A program made the translations under genes and the position numbers. Positions 8,413-16,998 of a DNA stretch of 64,000 nucleotides are shown here, one piece after another. The stretch's first letter is position 1. Every line of letters starts with the position of its first letter. The notes under the pieces were generated by a model. The model made no database searches, was not told where the DNA came from, and saw nothing but the letters and a program-made list of their open reading frames with translations. The stretch spans positions 46,284 through 110,283 of the forward strand of contig CAMNSA010000009.1 in assembly GCA_946554335.1 (NCBI GenBank). The letters run 5' to 3'. This DNA comes from an uncultured Neglectibacter sp. Lineage in GTDB: Bacteria; Bacillota; Clostridia; Oscillospirales; Acutalibacteraceae.

Positions 8413-9068
8413 AAATCGGTGTGCTGGTGTCCGGCGGAGGGACGAATCTTCAAAAGCTGATCGACGCCCAGGCGGCCGGAACCCTTAAAAATGGGGAAAT
8501 TTCGGTGGTCATTTCCAGCAAGGACGGTGTATTTGCCCTGGAGCGGGCAAAAAAGGCGGGGATCGAGGCCCTTGCTCTTTGCCGGAAGGACTATCCGGAT
8601 GTGGATATTTACAGCGCGGCTTTGATCGACGCTTTGAAGAAACGGGGGATCGACCTGGTAGTGCTGGCGGGATTTCTCACCATTACGGGAGAAAACTTTG
8701 TCAGGGCTTTTCCCAACCGGATCCTCAACATCCATCCCGCCTTACTGCCTTCCTTCGGCGGAAAGGGTTATTACGGGCTTCATGTTCATGAAGCGGTTCT
8801 CGCCCGCGGCGTCAAGCTGACAGGGGCCACTGCTCATTTTGTAAACGAGATCTGTGACGGCGGACCGATCATTCTGCAAAAGGCTGTGGAGGTCAAAGAG
8901 GGAGATACTCCGGAGGTCCTGCAAAAGCGGGTGATGGAGGAGGCCGAGTGGCAGATCCTGCCTCAGGCTGTCTCTCTTTTCTGCGAGGGAAGGCTTACGG
9001 TAGAGAACAATATCGTGCACATCCGGGAAGCCGGAGAAGTAAAAAAAAGAGGAGGAAAAATAGAATGA
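8406..9068 (+). CDS. purN: Phosphoribosylglycinamide formyltransferase
   Basis: PurN transfers the formyl group of 10-formyl-THF to GAR. The 220-residue sequence starts MVKIGVLVSGGGTNLQKLID and contains the family pattern LAGFLTITGENFVRAFPNRILNIHPALLPSF, with the catalytic N-x-H-P in NIHPALLPSF and the later Asp in VNEICDGGPII. The GTG start at 8406 lies inside the purM end. The stop is shared as an ATGA overlap with the next gene. The formyl donor may come from the fhs product encoded further along. Confidence 0.97.
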   Translation: MVKIGVLVSGGGTNLQKLIDAQAAGTLKNGEISVVISSKDGVFALERAKKAGIEALALCRKDYPDVDIYSAALIDALKKRGIDLVVLAGFLTITGENFVRAFPNRILNIHPALLPSFGGKGYYGLHVHEAVLARGVKLTGATAHFVNEICDGGPIILQKAVEVKEGDTPEVLQKRVMEEAEWQILPQAVSLFCEGRLTVENNIVHIREAGEVKKRGGKIE

Positions 9069-9787
9069 AAGCGACAGATCTTTATGGGCGTTTGAAAGAG
9101 AATTCCTATCCCGGCAGAGGGATCGTGATCGGCAAAACGGAAGACGGGGAGCATGCGGCCATCGCCTACTTCATTATGGGGCGCAGCGTCAATTCCAGAA
9201 ACCGCGTATTTGAAGTCTCAAGTGCGGAAAGTCTGCGGACTAAGGCCTTTGATCCCGCACTGCTGTCCGACCCTTCTCTGGTGATCTACTTCCCGGTGCG
9301 GGTCTTGAAAAAGGACACGGTGGATGTGATCGTTACCAACGGTGACCAGACAGACACGATCTATGAATTCCTGAGCGCGGGGAAGACCTTTGAGGAGGCT
9401 TTGCGCACCCGCACCTTTGAGCCGGACCCGCCGCTGTTCACTCCCAGAATTTCCGGACTGGCGTCTCTGCGCGAGGGAGACTTCTCCTATAAGCTGTCTA
9501 TTTTGAAGAGCACGGACGGAGATGAGGATTACGCTCAGCGCCAGTTCTTTGAGTACGACGCAAAGCCCGGGCTGGGCCATTTGATCCACACCTACCGCTG
9601 CAACGGGGACCCGGTGCCCTCCTTTGAGGGAGAGCCTGTGCCGGTGACGATCTCCGGAGGGATCGATGAATTCACCTCCCGCCTCTGGGAGTCGTTAAAC
9701 GAGGACAACAAGGTTTCACTCTTTGTACGCTACATCGATTTGAAAACAGGCAAGGCCGATACGAGAATCGTCAATAAAAACCAGTAA
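9065..9787 (+). CDS. IMP cyclohydrolase, PurO-like stand-alone enzyme
   Basis: This 240-residue protein is recognised as the IMP cyclohydrolase family related to archaeal PurO, which closes FAICAR to IMP. Supporting segments are the GRGIVIGKTEDGEHAAIAYF opening, SRNRVFE, the DPSLVIYFPVR stretch and PGLGHLIHTYRCNGDP. It lies between purN and the stand-alone AICAR transformylase, exactly where the missing cyclohydrolase half of bifunctional PurH is needed. An ATGA overlap with purN and AGGAGG in the purN end fix the start. It has no MGS-type fold signature of the usual PurH N-domain. Confidence 0.85.
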   Translation: MKATDLYGRLKENSYPGRGIVIGKTEDGEHAAIAYFIMGRSVNSRNRVFEVSSAESLRTKAFDPALLSDPSLVIYFPVRVLKKDTVDVIVTNGDQTDTIYEFLSAGKTFEEALRTRTFEPDPPLFTPRISGLASLREGDFSYKLSILKSTDGDEDYAQRQFFEYDAKPGLGHLIHTYRCNGDPVPSFEGEPVPVTISGGIDEFTSRLWESLNEDNKVSLFVRYIDLKTGKADTRIVNKNQ

Positions 9788-9804
9788 AGAAAGGCGGAAT
9801 CATC

Positions 9805-10983
9805 ATGGCGAACGAGTTACTTTTAAAATATGGCTGCAATCCCAATCAAAAGCCCTCCAAAATCTTTATGAAGGACGGCTCTCAGCTGCCCGTTACCGTG
9901 TTAAACGGCAAGCCGGGCTATATCAACTTCCTGGACGCCTTCAACAGCTGGCAGCTGGTGCGTGAGCTGAAGGCGGCTACAGGTCTGCCCGCGGCGGCGT
10001 CCTTTAAGCATGTAAGTCCTGCCGGGGCCGCTGTGTATGTGCCCCTGTCTGACACCTTGAAAAAGATCTATTTTGTAGACGATCTGGAGCTGTCTCCCAT
10101 TGCTTCCGCCTATGCCGCGGCCCGGGGCGCAGACCGGATGTCCTCTTATGGGGACTGGGCGGCTCTTTCCGATGTGTGTGATAAGGAGACGGCTACCCTG
10201 CTGGCGAGAGAGGTTTCCGACGGCATTATCGCCCCCGGCTATACGGAGGAAGCCCTTGCCATTCTCAAGACGAAGCGCAAGGGAAATTACAATGTGGTGC
10301 AGATCGACCCGAATTACAACCCGGCTCCGGTAGAGCACAAGGATGTGTTTGGCATCACCTTTGAGCAGGGCAGAAATGAGCTGAAGATCGACGAGGCGCT
10401 TTTAGGGGAGCTGCCTACTGCCAACAAGAACCTGACGCCGGAAGCGAAGCGAGACCTGATCGTGTCCTTGATCACTTTGAAATACACCCAGTCCAATTCC
10501 GTCTGCTATGTGAAAAACGGCCAGGCCATCGGTGTGGGCGCCGGACAGCAGAGCCGTGTCCATTGTACCCGTTTGGCAGGTAACAAGGCGGACAACTGGT
10601 ATCTGCGTCAGTGCCCGAAGGTTCTGAATCTTCCCTTTAAAGAGGGCATCCGCCGTCCGGATCGGGACAACACCATCGATGTGTATATTTCCGATGAGTA
10701 TATGGATGTGCTGGCCGACGGTCAGTGGGAGAATTTCTTTACCACAAAGCCGGAGGTGTTTACCAGAGAAGAGCGCCGCGCCTGGCTGGACACCATGGCA
10801 GGCGTTGCCCTGGGCTCAGACGCCTTCTTCCCCTTCGGAGACAACATTGAAAGAGCCAGAAAAAGCGGCGTAGAGTTCATTGCTCAGCCCGGCGGTTCTA
10901 TTCGGGATGACAATGTGATCGAGGTTTGCGACAAGTACGGGATCGCCATGGCCTTCACCGGCATCAGGCTGTTCCATCATTGA
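9805..10983 (+). CDS. Stand-alone AICAR formyltransferase (PurH C-terminal type)
   Basis: This 392-residue protein corresponds to the transformylase half of PurH, which formylates AICAR with 10-formyl-THF. It has AASFKHVSPAGAAVY (the K-H catalytic pair), YAAARGADRMSSYGDWAALSD, LKYTQSNSVCYVKNGQAIGVGAGQQSRV and the C-terminal FIAQPGGSIRDD..AFTGIRLFHH. No cyclohydrolase domain is attached at either end; that activity sits in the gene 17 bases upstream. The ribosome site is AAAGGCGG. Confidence 0.95.
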   Translation: MANELLLKYGCNPNQKPSKIFMKDGSQLPVTVLNGKPGYINFLDAFNSWQLVRELKAATGLPAAASFKHVSPAGAAVYVPLSDTLKKIYFVDDLELSPIASAYAAARGADRMSSYGDWAALSDVCDKETATLLAREVSDGIIAPGYTEEALAILKTKRKGNYNVVQIDPNYNPAPVEHKDVFGITFEQGRNELKIDEALLGELPTANKNLTPEAKRDLIVSLITLKYTQSNSVCYVKNGQAIGVGAGQQSRVHCTRLAGNKADNWYLRQCPKVLNLPFKEGIRRPDRDNTIDVYISDEYMDVLADGQWENFFTTKPEVFTREERRAWLDTMAGVALGSDAFFPFGDNIERARKSGVEFIAQPGGSIRDDNVIEVCDKYGIAMAFTGIRLFHH

Positions 10984-11072
10984 TTTTTTGGATGCTTGCC
11001 CTGAAATGCGCCAGGTAGGAGCAAAGCAAGTTTGCTGATACAATCAGTCCAGGAGCAATGGAGAGAAAAGGT

Positions 11073-12338
11073 ATGAATATTTTAGTGATCGGAAGCGGTG
11101 GACGGGAACACGCCATCGTTCGGAAATTAAAAGAGAGCCCGCTGGTCTCGTCCCTGTACTGCGCTCCCGGAAACGGGGGGATCGCCGCAGACGCGGTCTG
11201 CGTGCCCATCGGCGCTATGGACAAGGAGGGGATCCTCTCCTTTGTAAAGGGAAACGGGATCGATTTTGTCTTTGTGGCCCCGGATGATCCTCTGGCCGCC
11301 GGTATGGTAGATTTTTTGGAGGCGGCAGGAATCTCCTGCTTCGGCCCCAATGCCAAGGCGGCTGAAATCGAGAGCAGCAAGGTGTTTTCCAAGGGCCTGA
11401 TGAAGAAATACGGGATCCCCACAGCGGAATATGAGGTGTTCTCTCAGCCGGATAAGGCCATGGCCTACATTGAAGGCAGAGGAAGCTACCCGGTGGTGAT
11501 TAAGGCGGACGGTCTGGCGCTGGGAAAGGGCGTTATCATCGCTCAGAACAGGGAAGAGGCGAAAGAGGCCTTACATACCATTATGGAGGATAAGGTGTTC
11601 GGCGATTCCGGAAATGAGGTTGTGGTAGAGGAGTTCCTCACAGGCCCCGAAGTGACAGTCCTTGCCTTTACAGACGGAGAGACTATGATCCCTATGGTGT
11701 CCTCCATGGACCATAAGCGGGCCTACGACGGAAACCGCGGTCCCAATACCGGCGGAATGGGCACCATCAGCCCTAACCCCTTCTATACGGAAGAAATCGC
11801 AAAAGAGTGTATGGAAAAGATCTTTTTGCCTACGATGCGGGCCATGAACCAGGAGGGGAGACGCTTCCAGGGCTGTCTCTACTTCGGGCTGATGCTTACG
11901 CCAAACGGACCTAAGGTTATCGAGTACAATTCCCGCTTTGGCGACCCGGAGACCCAGGTGGTACTCTCACGGCTTGAGACAGACCTTGCGGAAATTATAA
12001 CGGCAGTTTCTCGGGGCAGGCTCAAGGAGATCACTGTTTCCTGGTCAAAGCAGGCAAGCGCCTGTGTTGTGATGGCAAGCGGCGGTTATCCCGGAAGCTA
12101 TCCCAAGGGCTTGAAGATCTCCGGCTTGGATGAGCACGGGCAAGTGGCAGGAGCCACGGTATTTCATGCAGGGACTGTTCAGAGGGACGGCGGATTTTAT
12201 ACCAACGGCGGTCGTGTACTGGGGGTCACCACAATGGGCAGCGACCTGGAGGAGGCTTTGTCAAGAGCTTACTCGGCAGTGGAAAAAATCAGCTTTGAAG
12301 GCGCTATGTACCGCAAGGATATTGGAAAAGCTTATTGA
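11073..12338 (+). CDS. purD: Phosphoribosylamine-glycine ligase
   Basis: PurD joins phosphoribosylamine and glycine to GAR with ATP. The 421-residue protein opens with MNILVIGSGGREHAI. It carries the ATP-grasp segment VVIKADGLALGKGVIIA, then MVSSMDHKRAYDGNRGPNTGGMGTISP and VIEYNSRFGDPETQ, all PurD signatures. The ATG at 11073 is used because GGAGA lies about nine bases upstream; an earlier in-frame ATG at 11058 would add five residues. It is last in the purine run. purF, purL, purC, purB and purK are not in this window. Confidence 0.97.
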   Translation: MNILVIGSGGREHAIVRKLKESPLVSSLYCAPGNGGIAADAVCVPIGAMDKEGILSFVKGNGIDFVFVAPDDPLAAGMVDFLEAAGISCFGPNAKAAEIESSKVFSKGLMKKYGIPTAEYEVFSQPDKAMAYIEGRGSYPVVIKADGLALGKGVIIAQNREEAKEALHTIMEDKVFGDSGNEVVVEEFLTGPEVTVLAFTDGETMIPMVSSMDHKRAYDGNRGPNTGGMGTISPNPFYTEEIAKECMEKIFLPTMRAMNQEGRRFQGCLYFGLMLTPNGPKVIEYNSRFGDPETQVVLSRLETDLAEIITAVSRGRLKEITVSWSKQASACVVMASGGYPGSYPKGLKISGLDEHGQVAGATVFHAGTVQRDGGFYTNGGRVLGVTTMGSDLEEALSRAYSAVEKISFEGAMYRKDIGKAY

Positions 12339-12408
12339 TTTTTTCGTCGCTTTCTTTTGACAAGTAAAGCTTTCTTTTGTTTTTTCCGTCAAAAATGCGA
12401 AAACCCGG

Positions 12409-12438
12409 TTGACAAAGAAAACTTATTTTCTTTATAAT
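12409..12438 (+). promoter_or_regulatory. Sigma-A promoter of the Leu T-box transcript
   Basis: A perfect TTGACA (12409-12414) and a perfect TATAAT (12433-12438) with an 18-base spacer lie just upstream of the T-box leader. Confidence 0.85.
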
Positions 12439-12469
12439 AGGTTCCAGAATTAAATAGGAAAAGACGCAG

Positions 12470-12732
12470 AAGGGAAAAAGATATTGACGCAAGTCTTCAG
12501 AGAGCCGGTGGACGCTGAAAACCGGTGGCTGCCTCAATGTGGATAGCTCATCCCGGAGTCGCTTTTCTGAGCGGCCTTTGTCCGTTAAGAAAAGACGCGT
12601 AGCGGCGTTAAACGCTTTGCCTTGTTAGAGGTGCAGAGAGCGGTGGAGTGATCCGGCGCTGAATACGGGTGGTACCGCGAAATGCTTTTTCGCCCCGGAA
12701 GAGGAATTATCCTTTTCCGGGGTTTTATTTTA
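12470..12732 (+). promoter_or_regulatory. T-box leader, leucine (CUC) specifier
   Basis: This is an uncharged-tRNA-sensing leader RNA. Visible parts are AGAGAGCCGGTGG..GAAAACCGG (apical Stem I motif), the T-box GGGTGGTACCGCG (12667-12679) and a terminator CCCCGGAA..TTCCGGGG plus T-run (12693-12730). The specifier is read as CTC at 12547-12549. It is followed by six bases and GAGT, the same spacing as TAC and ATC in the Tyr and Ile leaders of this window. The TGGT core would pair with an A discriminator base, as in tRNA-Leu. It controls the TIM-barrel/ligase fusion gene. The identity as a T-box is certain; Leu is a strong inference. Confidence 0.9.
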
Positions 12733-12754
12733 TGTTGTGAAAGGAAGAAAGGTC

Positions 12755-15286
12755 ATGAAAATCAGTTTTTCTACGCTCGCCTGTCCTGATTACTCCTGGA
12801 CAGACATCTATTCCATGGCGAAAGATCTGGGATTTGACGGCATTGAAATACGAGGACTGGGGATCGATATCTTTGCCGTGAACGCGAGGCCCTTCAGCGA
12901 CGCCCAGCTGCCGAAAACCGTGGAAAAGCTCAAGTCTCTGGGGCTGGAGATCCCCTGTCTTGCTTCCGGCTGCTGCTTGAAGGCCAAAGAGAACTACGAT
13001 AAGAATATCTCTGAAATCACTCAGTATATTGTACTGGCTAAAAAATTGGGGACTCCCTATATCCGTGTGCTGGGCGACCTGCTTCCCCAGCCGGACGGTG
13101 AGGTGGACGACGCCTTTGTAGCCGAAACTTTGAAGCTGTTGGGCACCATTGCCCAGGGCTTTGGCGTAACGCTTCTGGTGGAGACCAACGGCGTCTTTGC
13201 GGACACCGGCAGGCTGAAAAGACTGCTGGATCAGGTGGGGCTTCCCTCTGTGGCAGCTCTTTGGGATATGCACCATCCCTATCGTTACATGGGAGAGCAG
13301 CCTGAAACCACTGTCGCAAACCTGGGCTCTTACATCAAATATGTTCATGTGAAGGACAGTGTGATGGAGAATGGGGAGTGCCAGTACCGCATGATGGGCG
13401 AGGGAGATCTGCCGATCACTCAGATGCTGGATGCTTTGCACGCCATCGGCTATGACGGCTATATTTCCCTGGAGTGGGTGAAGCGGTGGACGGAAGAGCT
13501 TTCTGACGCTGGTATCGTTTTCCCAAAGTTTGCCAATTTCATGCACGAGTATTCTGTCGCTCCCGTCAAAGTGGCGGGAGGACTGCAGGACAACCGTGCC
13601 CATACGGGCAAATATGTCTGGCCCAAGGAAACGCTGATCAACGAGACCTTTCCCGATGTGCTGGATCGTATGGTGCAGGAATTTCCGGATCAGTATTGCT
13701 TCCGTTATACGGAGCTGGACTACACCCGCACCTATACGGAATTCCGGGATGATGTGGACCAGTTTGCCAGAGCTCTGATCGCCATGGGCGTCAAGAAGGG
13801 AGATCATGTGGCCATCTGGGCCACCAATGTTCCCCAGTGGTATATCACCTTCTGGGCCACCACAAAAATCGGAGCTGTCCTGGTCACGGTAAACACTGCC
13901 TATAAGATCCACGAGGCGGAATATCTGCTGCGCCAGTCTGACACTCATACCCTGGTAATGATCGATGGCTATAAAGACTCGGATTATGTGAGGATCATGA
14001 AGGAGCTTTGCCCGGAGCTTTCTGACAGCCTGCCAGGAAAGCTTCACAGCAAGCGCCTTCCCATGCTGCGCAATATCATTACGGTGGACAGCCAGCAGCC
14101 GGGCTGTTACACCTGGGAGCACGCTGTAGGACTGGGTGATTCGGTGCCCCAAAGCGAAGTGGAGGTGCGCCGCCGCAGGATCCATAAGGATGATGTGTGC
14201 AATATGCAGTATACCAGCGGCACCACGGGCTTCCCCAAGGGTGTGATGCTCACCCACTACAATGTGGTGAACAACGGAAAGGCCATCGGCGACTGTATGG
14301 ATCTTTCCACGGCGGACCGTATGATGATACAGGTTCCTATGTTCCACTGCTTCGGTATGGTCCTGGCAATGACCGCGTCCATGACTCACGGCACCACCAT
14401 GTGTCCCATCACCGCTTTCTCTCCCAGAAAAGGGCTGTTCTGTATCAATCAGGAAAAAATCACTGCGTTCCATGGAGTACCTACCATGTTTATCGCCATG
14501 CTGGAGCATCCTGATTTTGAAAAGACAGATTTCTCTCATATGCGTACCGGGATCATGGCGGGCTCGCCCTGCCCGGTGAAGGTGATGCAGGATGTGGTGG
14601 AAAAGATGAATATGACGGAGATCTGTATCACTTATGGCCAGACCGAGGCTTCCCCGGGCTGCACCATGAGCAAAACCACCGATTCTCTGGAGACCCGCGT
14701 CAATACTGTGGGCGGAGAGATGTTCGGCGTTTCCTGCAAGATCGTGGACCCGGAGACGGGGGAGGACCTTCCGGACAATATGGACGGCGAGTTCGTCGCC
14801 AAAGGCTACAATATCATGAAGGGCTACTACAAAATGCCGGAGGCTACCGCGGCGGCCATCGATGAGAACGGCTGGCTGCACACAGGAGACCTTGCCCGCC
14901 GTACTCCTGACGGGAATTATAAGATCACGGGACGCATCAAGGATATGATCATTCGCGGCGGAGAGAATATTTACCCCAAGGAGATCGAGGACTTTATCTA
15001 CACTCATCCCAAGGTCAAGGATGTGCAGGTGATCGGAGTTCCCGACGAGCAGTACGGTGAGGAAATCATGGCCTGCGTGGTGCTCAAGGAGGGGGAGGTT
15101 TCCTCGGAAGAAGAGATCAAAGAGTTTGTGCTTTCCCATATGGCAAAGCACAAGGTGCCCCGGTATGTCACTTTTGTTTCCGACTTCCCCATGAATGCCG
15201 CTGGAAAGATCCTGAAGTACAAGATGAGAGAAGACGCGGTAAAGCTTTTGCAGCTGCAAAAGGCCAACGAGGTTGAGACCGCATAA
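12755..15286 (+). CDS. Fusion: sugar-isomerase-like TIM barrel plus acyl-adenylate/acyl-CoA ligase
   Basis: This is an 843-residue two-domain protein. Residues 1 to about 265 form an AP-endonuclease-2/xylose-isomerase-like TIM barrel (MKISFSTLACPDYSW, GFDGIEIRG, VHVKDSV, GYDGYISLEW). After a short linker, residues about 290-840 are a complete ANL-superfamily adenylating enzyme. It has the P-loop YTSGTTGFPKGVMLTHYN at about 486, YGQTEASPG, HTGDLARR, the hinge GRIKDMIIRGGENIYP and the C-terminal catalytic Lys in AGKILKYKMR. Both halves look intact. The ligase half resembles medium-chain acyl-CoA synthetases; the substrate is unknown. The ATG at 12755 follows AGGAAG. Its mRNA begins with a Leu T-box, which suggests a role tied to leucine supply. 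Confidence 0.9.
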   Translation: MKISFSTLACPDYSWTDIYSMAKDLGFDGIEIRGLGIDIFAVNARPFSDAQLPKTVEKLKSLGLEIPCLASGCCLKAKENYDKNISEITQYIVLAKKLGTPYIRVLGDLLPQPDGEVDDAFVAETLKLLGTIAQGFGVTLLVETNGVFADTGRLKRLLDQVGLPSVAALWDMHHPYRYMGEQPETTVANLGSYIKYVHVKDSVMENGECQYRMMGEGDLPITQMLDALHAIGYDGYISLEWVKRWTEELSDAGIVFPKFANFMHEYSVAPVKVAGGLQDNRAHTGKYVWPKETLINETFPDVLDRMVQEFPDQYCFRYTELDYTRTYTEFRDDVDQFARALIAMGVKKGDHVAIWATNVPQWYITFWATTKIGAVLVTVNTAYKIHEAEYLLRQSDTHTLVMIDGYKDSDYVRIMKELCPELSDSLPGKLHSKRLPMLRNIITVDSQQPGCYTWEHAVGLGDSVPQSEVEVRRRRIHKDDVCNMQYTSGTTGFPKGVMLTHYNVVNNGKAIGDCMDLSTADRMMIQVPMFHCFGMVLAMTASMTHGTTMCPITAFSPRKGLFCINQEKITAFHGVPTMFIAMLEHPDFEKTDFSHMRTGIMAGSPCPVKVMQDVVEKMNMTEICITYGQTEASPGCTMSKTTDSLETRVNTVGGEMFGVSCKIVDPETGEDLPDNMDGEFVAKGYNIMKGYYKMPEATAAAIDENGWLHTGDLARRTPDGNYKITGRIKDMIIRGGENIYPKEIEDFIYTHPKVKDVQVIGVPDEQYGEEIMACVVLKEGEVSSEEEIKEFVLSHMAKHKVPRYVTFVSDFPMNAAGKILKYKMREDAVKLLQLQKANEVETA

Positions 15287-15343
15287 ATTTTGAGGAAAGA
15301 CGGCTTTTCAGGAAATGTCCGGAAAGCCCGGTGGTGATTGATT

Positions 15344-16630
15344 ATGAAAGCGCCTATTACATTTGCCATTGCCGGTTTCGGGGACCGGGGGAGCACCTAT
15401 GCTTCCATGCAGAAGCTTTTCCCCGACAAAATGAAAGTGGCGGCGGTGGCCGACCTGGACCCGAAAAAGGTGGAAAAGGCTCAAAAGCTTTACGGAATCC
15501 CGGAGGAAAACTGCTTTTCCAGTGCGGAAGAGATGTTAAAAAGGGAGCGGCTTGCCGATGTGATGGTGGTGTCCACCATGGACCGCCAGCATGTGGGCCA
15601 TGCTATTCCCGCTATGGAAAAGGGATACCATATCCTTTTGGAAAAGCCTATTTCTCCGGAATTATCGAAATGCAGGGAGATCCTGAAGGCCGAAGAAAAG
15701 TATCAGAGAAAGATCATTGTCTGCCATGTGCTTCGCTATACCGTTTTTTATGATACCCTCAAAGACCTGATCTCTCAGGGAAGGATCGGCGATGTGGTGA
15801 GCATCTGCGCCAATGAAAATGTAGGTTATTGGCATCAGGCCCATTCTTTTGTTCGGGGCAACTGGAGAAATTCCAGAGAGACAAGCCCTATGATCCTGCA
15901 AAAGTCCTGCCATGACATGGATATTCTCACATGGCTGATGGGGAAAAAGTGCAAGTCTGTCTCTTCGGTAGGGGGAACGCAGCTCTTCCGTAAGGAGATG
16001 GCGCCCGTTGGCGCGGCACCCTACTGCCTGGGAGGCTGCAAGGCGAAGGACAGTTGTGTTTTTGATGCCGAAAAGATTTATGTTACCAGTCCCAAGACCG
16101 GGTTGAAATCGGGAAACAGCTGGATCTCTTCCATCCTCAGTGTGGAAAATACCCTGGAAAGCACCTATGAGGCTTTGAAAACCGGCCCTTACGGCCGGTG
16201 CGTCTATCATTGTGATAACGATGTGGTGGACCATCAGCAGACAAATCTTCTCATGGAGGACGGCTCCACCATCAGCTTTACCATGTGCGCCTTTACGGAA
16301 AACTGTTACCGGTATTTTAAGGCGATGGGCACAAAAGGAGAGATCGAGGCAGATATGCGTTCTAATCTGATCCATATCAGGGAATTCGGCAAGGAAGAGG
16401 AAGTGATCGATGTGCGCACGATCGCCTCAGACCTGAAGGGCCACGGAGGGGGAGACAGTGGGATCGTAGCGGACTTTTTGGATATGCTTTTAAGCGACCG
16501 CGAGGAAACGGAGCGTACCACGACCCTTGTCAACTCCATGGAAAGCCATTTCATTGCTCTGGCGGCAGAGGAGTCCCGGCTAAAGGGCGGAGCTCCCGTG
16601 GAATTGGCAGAGTTCCGGAACCGCTCCTGA
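15344..16630 (+). CDS. Gfo/Idh/MocA-family oxidoreductase
   Basis: This is a 428-residue NAD(P)-dependent dehydrogenase of the Gfo/Idh/MocA family. The Rossmann turn GFGDRGS lies near the N-terminus, EKPIS is the usual Lys-containing motif, and QKSCHDMDILTWLMG fills the catalytic helix. A Cys-containing insert reads YCLGGCKAKDSC at about residues 224-235. Substrates in this family are mostly sugars and cyclitols; this one is not assignable. It starts 57 bases after the fusion gene with no terminator between, so it is probably in the Leu T-box operon. The ATG at 15344 has only a weak GGTGAT site. Confidence 0.88.
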   Translation: MKAPITFAIAGFGDRGSTYASMQKLFPDKMKVAAVADLDPKKVEKAQKLYGIPEENCFSSAEEMLKRERLADVMVVSTMDRQHVGHAIPAMEKGYHILLEKPISPELSKCREILKAEEKYQRKIIVCHVLRYTVFYDTLKDLISQGRIGDVVSICANENVGYWHQAHSFVRGNWRNSRETSPMILQKSCHDMDILTWLMGKKCKSVSSVGGTQLFRKEMAPVGAAPYCLGGCKAKDSCVFDAEKIYVTSPKTGLKSGNSWISSILSVENTLESTYEALKTGPYGRCVYHCDNDVVDHQQTNLLMEDGSTISFTMCAFTENCYRYFKAMGTKGEIEADMRSNLIHIREFGKEEEVIDVRTIASDLKGHGGGDSGIVADFLDMLLSDREETERTTTLVNSMESHFIALAAEESRLKGGAPVELAEFRNRS

Positions 16631-16667
16631 CCGAAGAAAGGGGAGAAAGCTCATCACTGCTTTTCCC

Positions 16668-16696
16668 TTGACTTTTCCATTGGTTTATGGTAAAAC
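16668..16696 (+). promoter_or_regulatory. Probable promoter of the ileS T-box transcript
   Basis: TTGACT (16668-16673) and TAAAAC (16691-16696) are separated by 17 bases, just before the leader. Confidence 0.5.
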
Positions 16697-16699
16697 TAT

Positions 16700-16976
16700 C
16701 TCGATAGAAAAATGGCGTTGACGGAGTCAGTACAAGGGCCGAAAGGTTTCAGAGAGTTGGCGGAATGTGAAGAAAGCTTCACTGGGTGCGAGCCAATACA
16801 AGTAGGGTCTTCTGGAAAATCCCTCCCAAGCCGCGACCTGAACAGCCTATGCCAAGTAGGGAAGCCGGAATTTCCCCGTTATCGGAAAGCGTATTGGATA
16901 CGATATTGCAGCATTGGGTGGTATAGCGAAGCAGCCTTCGTCCCGTCAGCCGCGGGAGGAAGGCTTTTCTTTTTCA
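16700..16976 (+). promoter_or_regulatory. T-box leader, isoleucine (AUC) specifier
   Basis: The leader precedes ileS. It has AGAGAGTTGGCGG, a specifier ATC at 16819-16821 followed by six bases and AAGC, a T-box variant GGGTGGTATAGCG (16916-16928), and a terminator formed by AGCCTTC..GGAAGGCT followed by a T-rich run (16933-16975). The TGGT core is intact but the usual ACCGCG continuation is changed to ATAGCG. Confidence 0.9.
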
Positions 16977-16998
16977 ATGAAAGGAAAGGTGCGTTACA

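Noticed and set aside
12725..15259. An 844-codon open frame on the minus strand opposite the TIM-barrel/ligase fusion
   Set aside because: It mirrors the fusion gene almost exactly, is rich in His/Gly/Leu/Arg as antisense frames are, has no recognisable domain and lacks a ribosome site.
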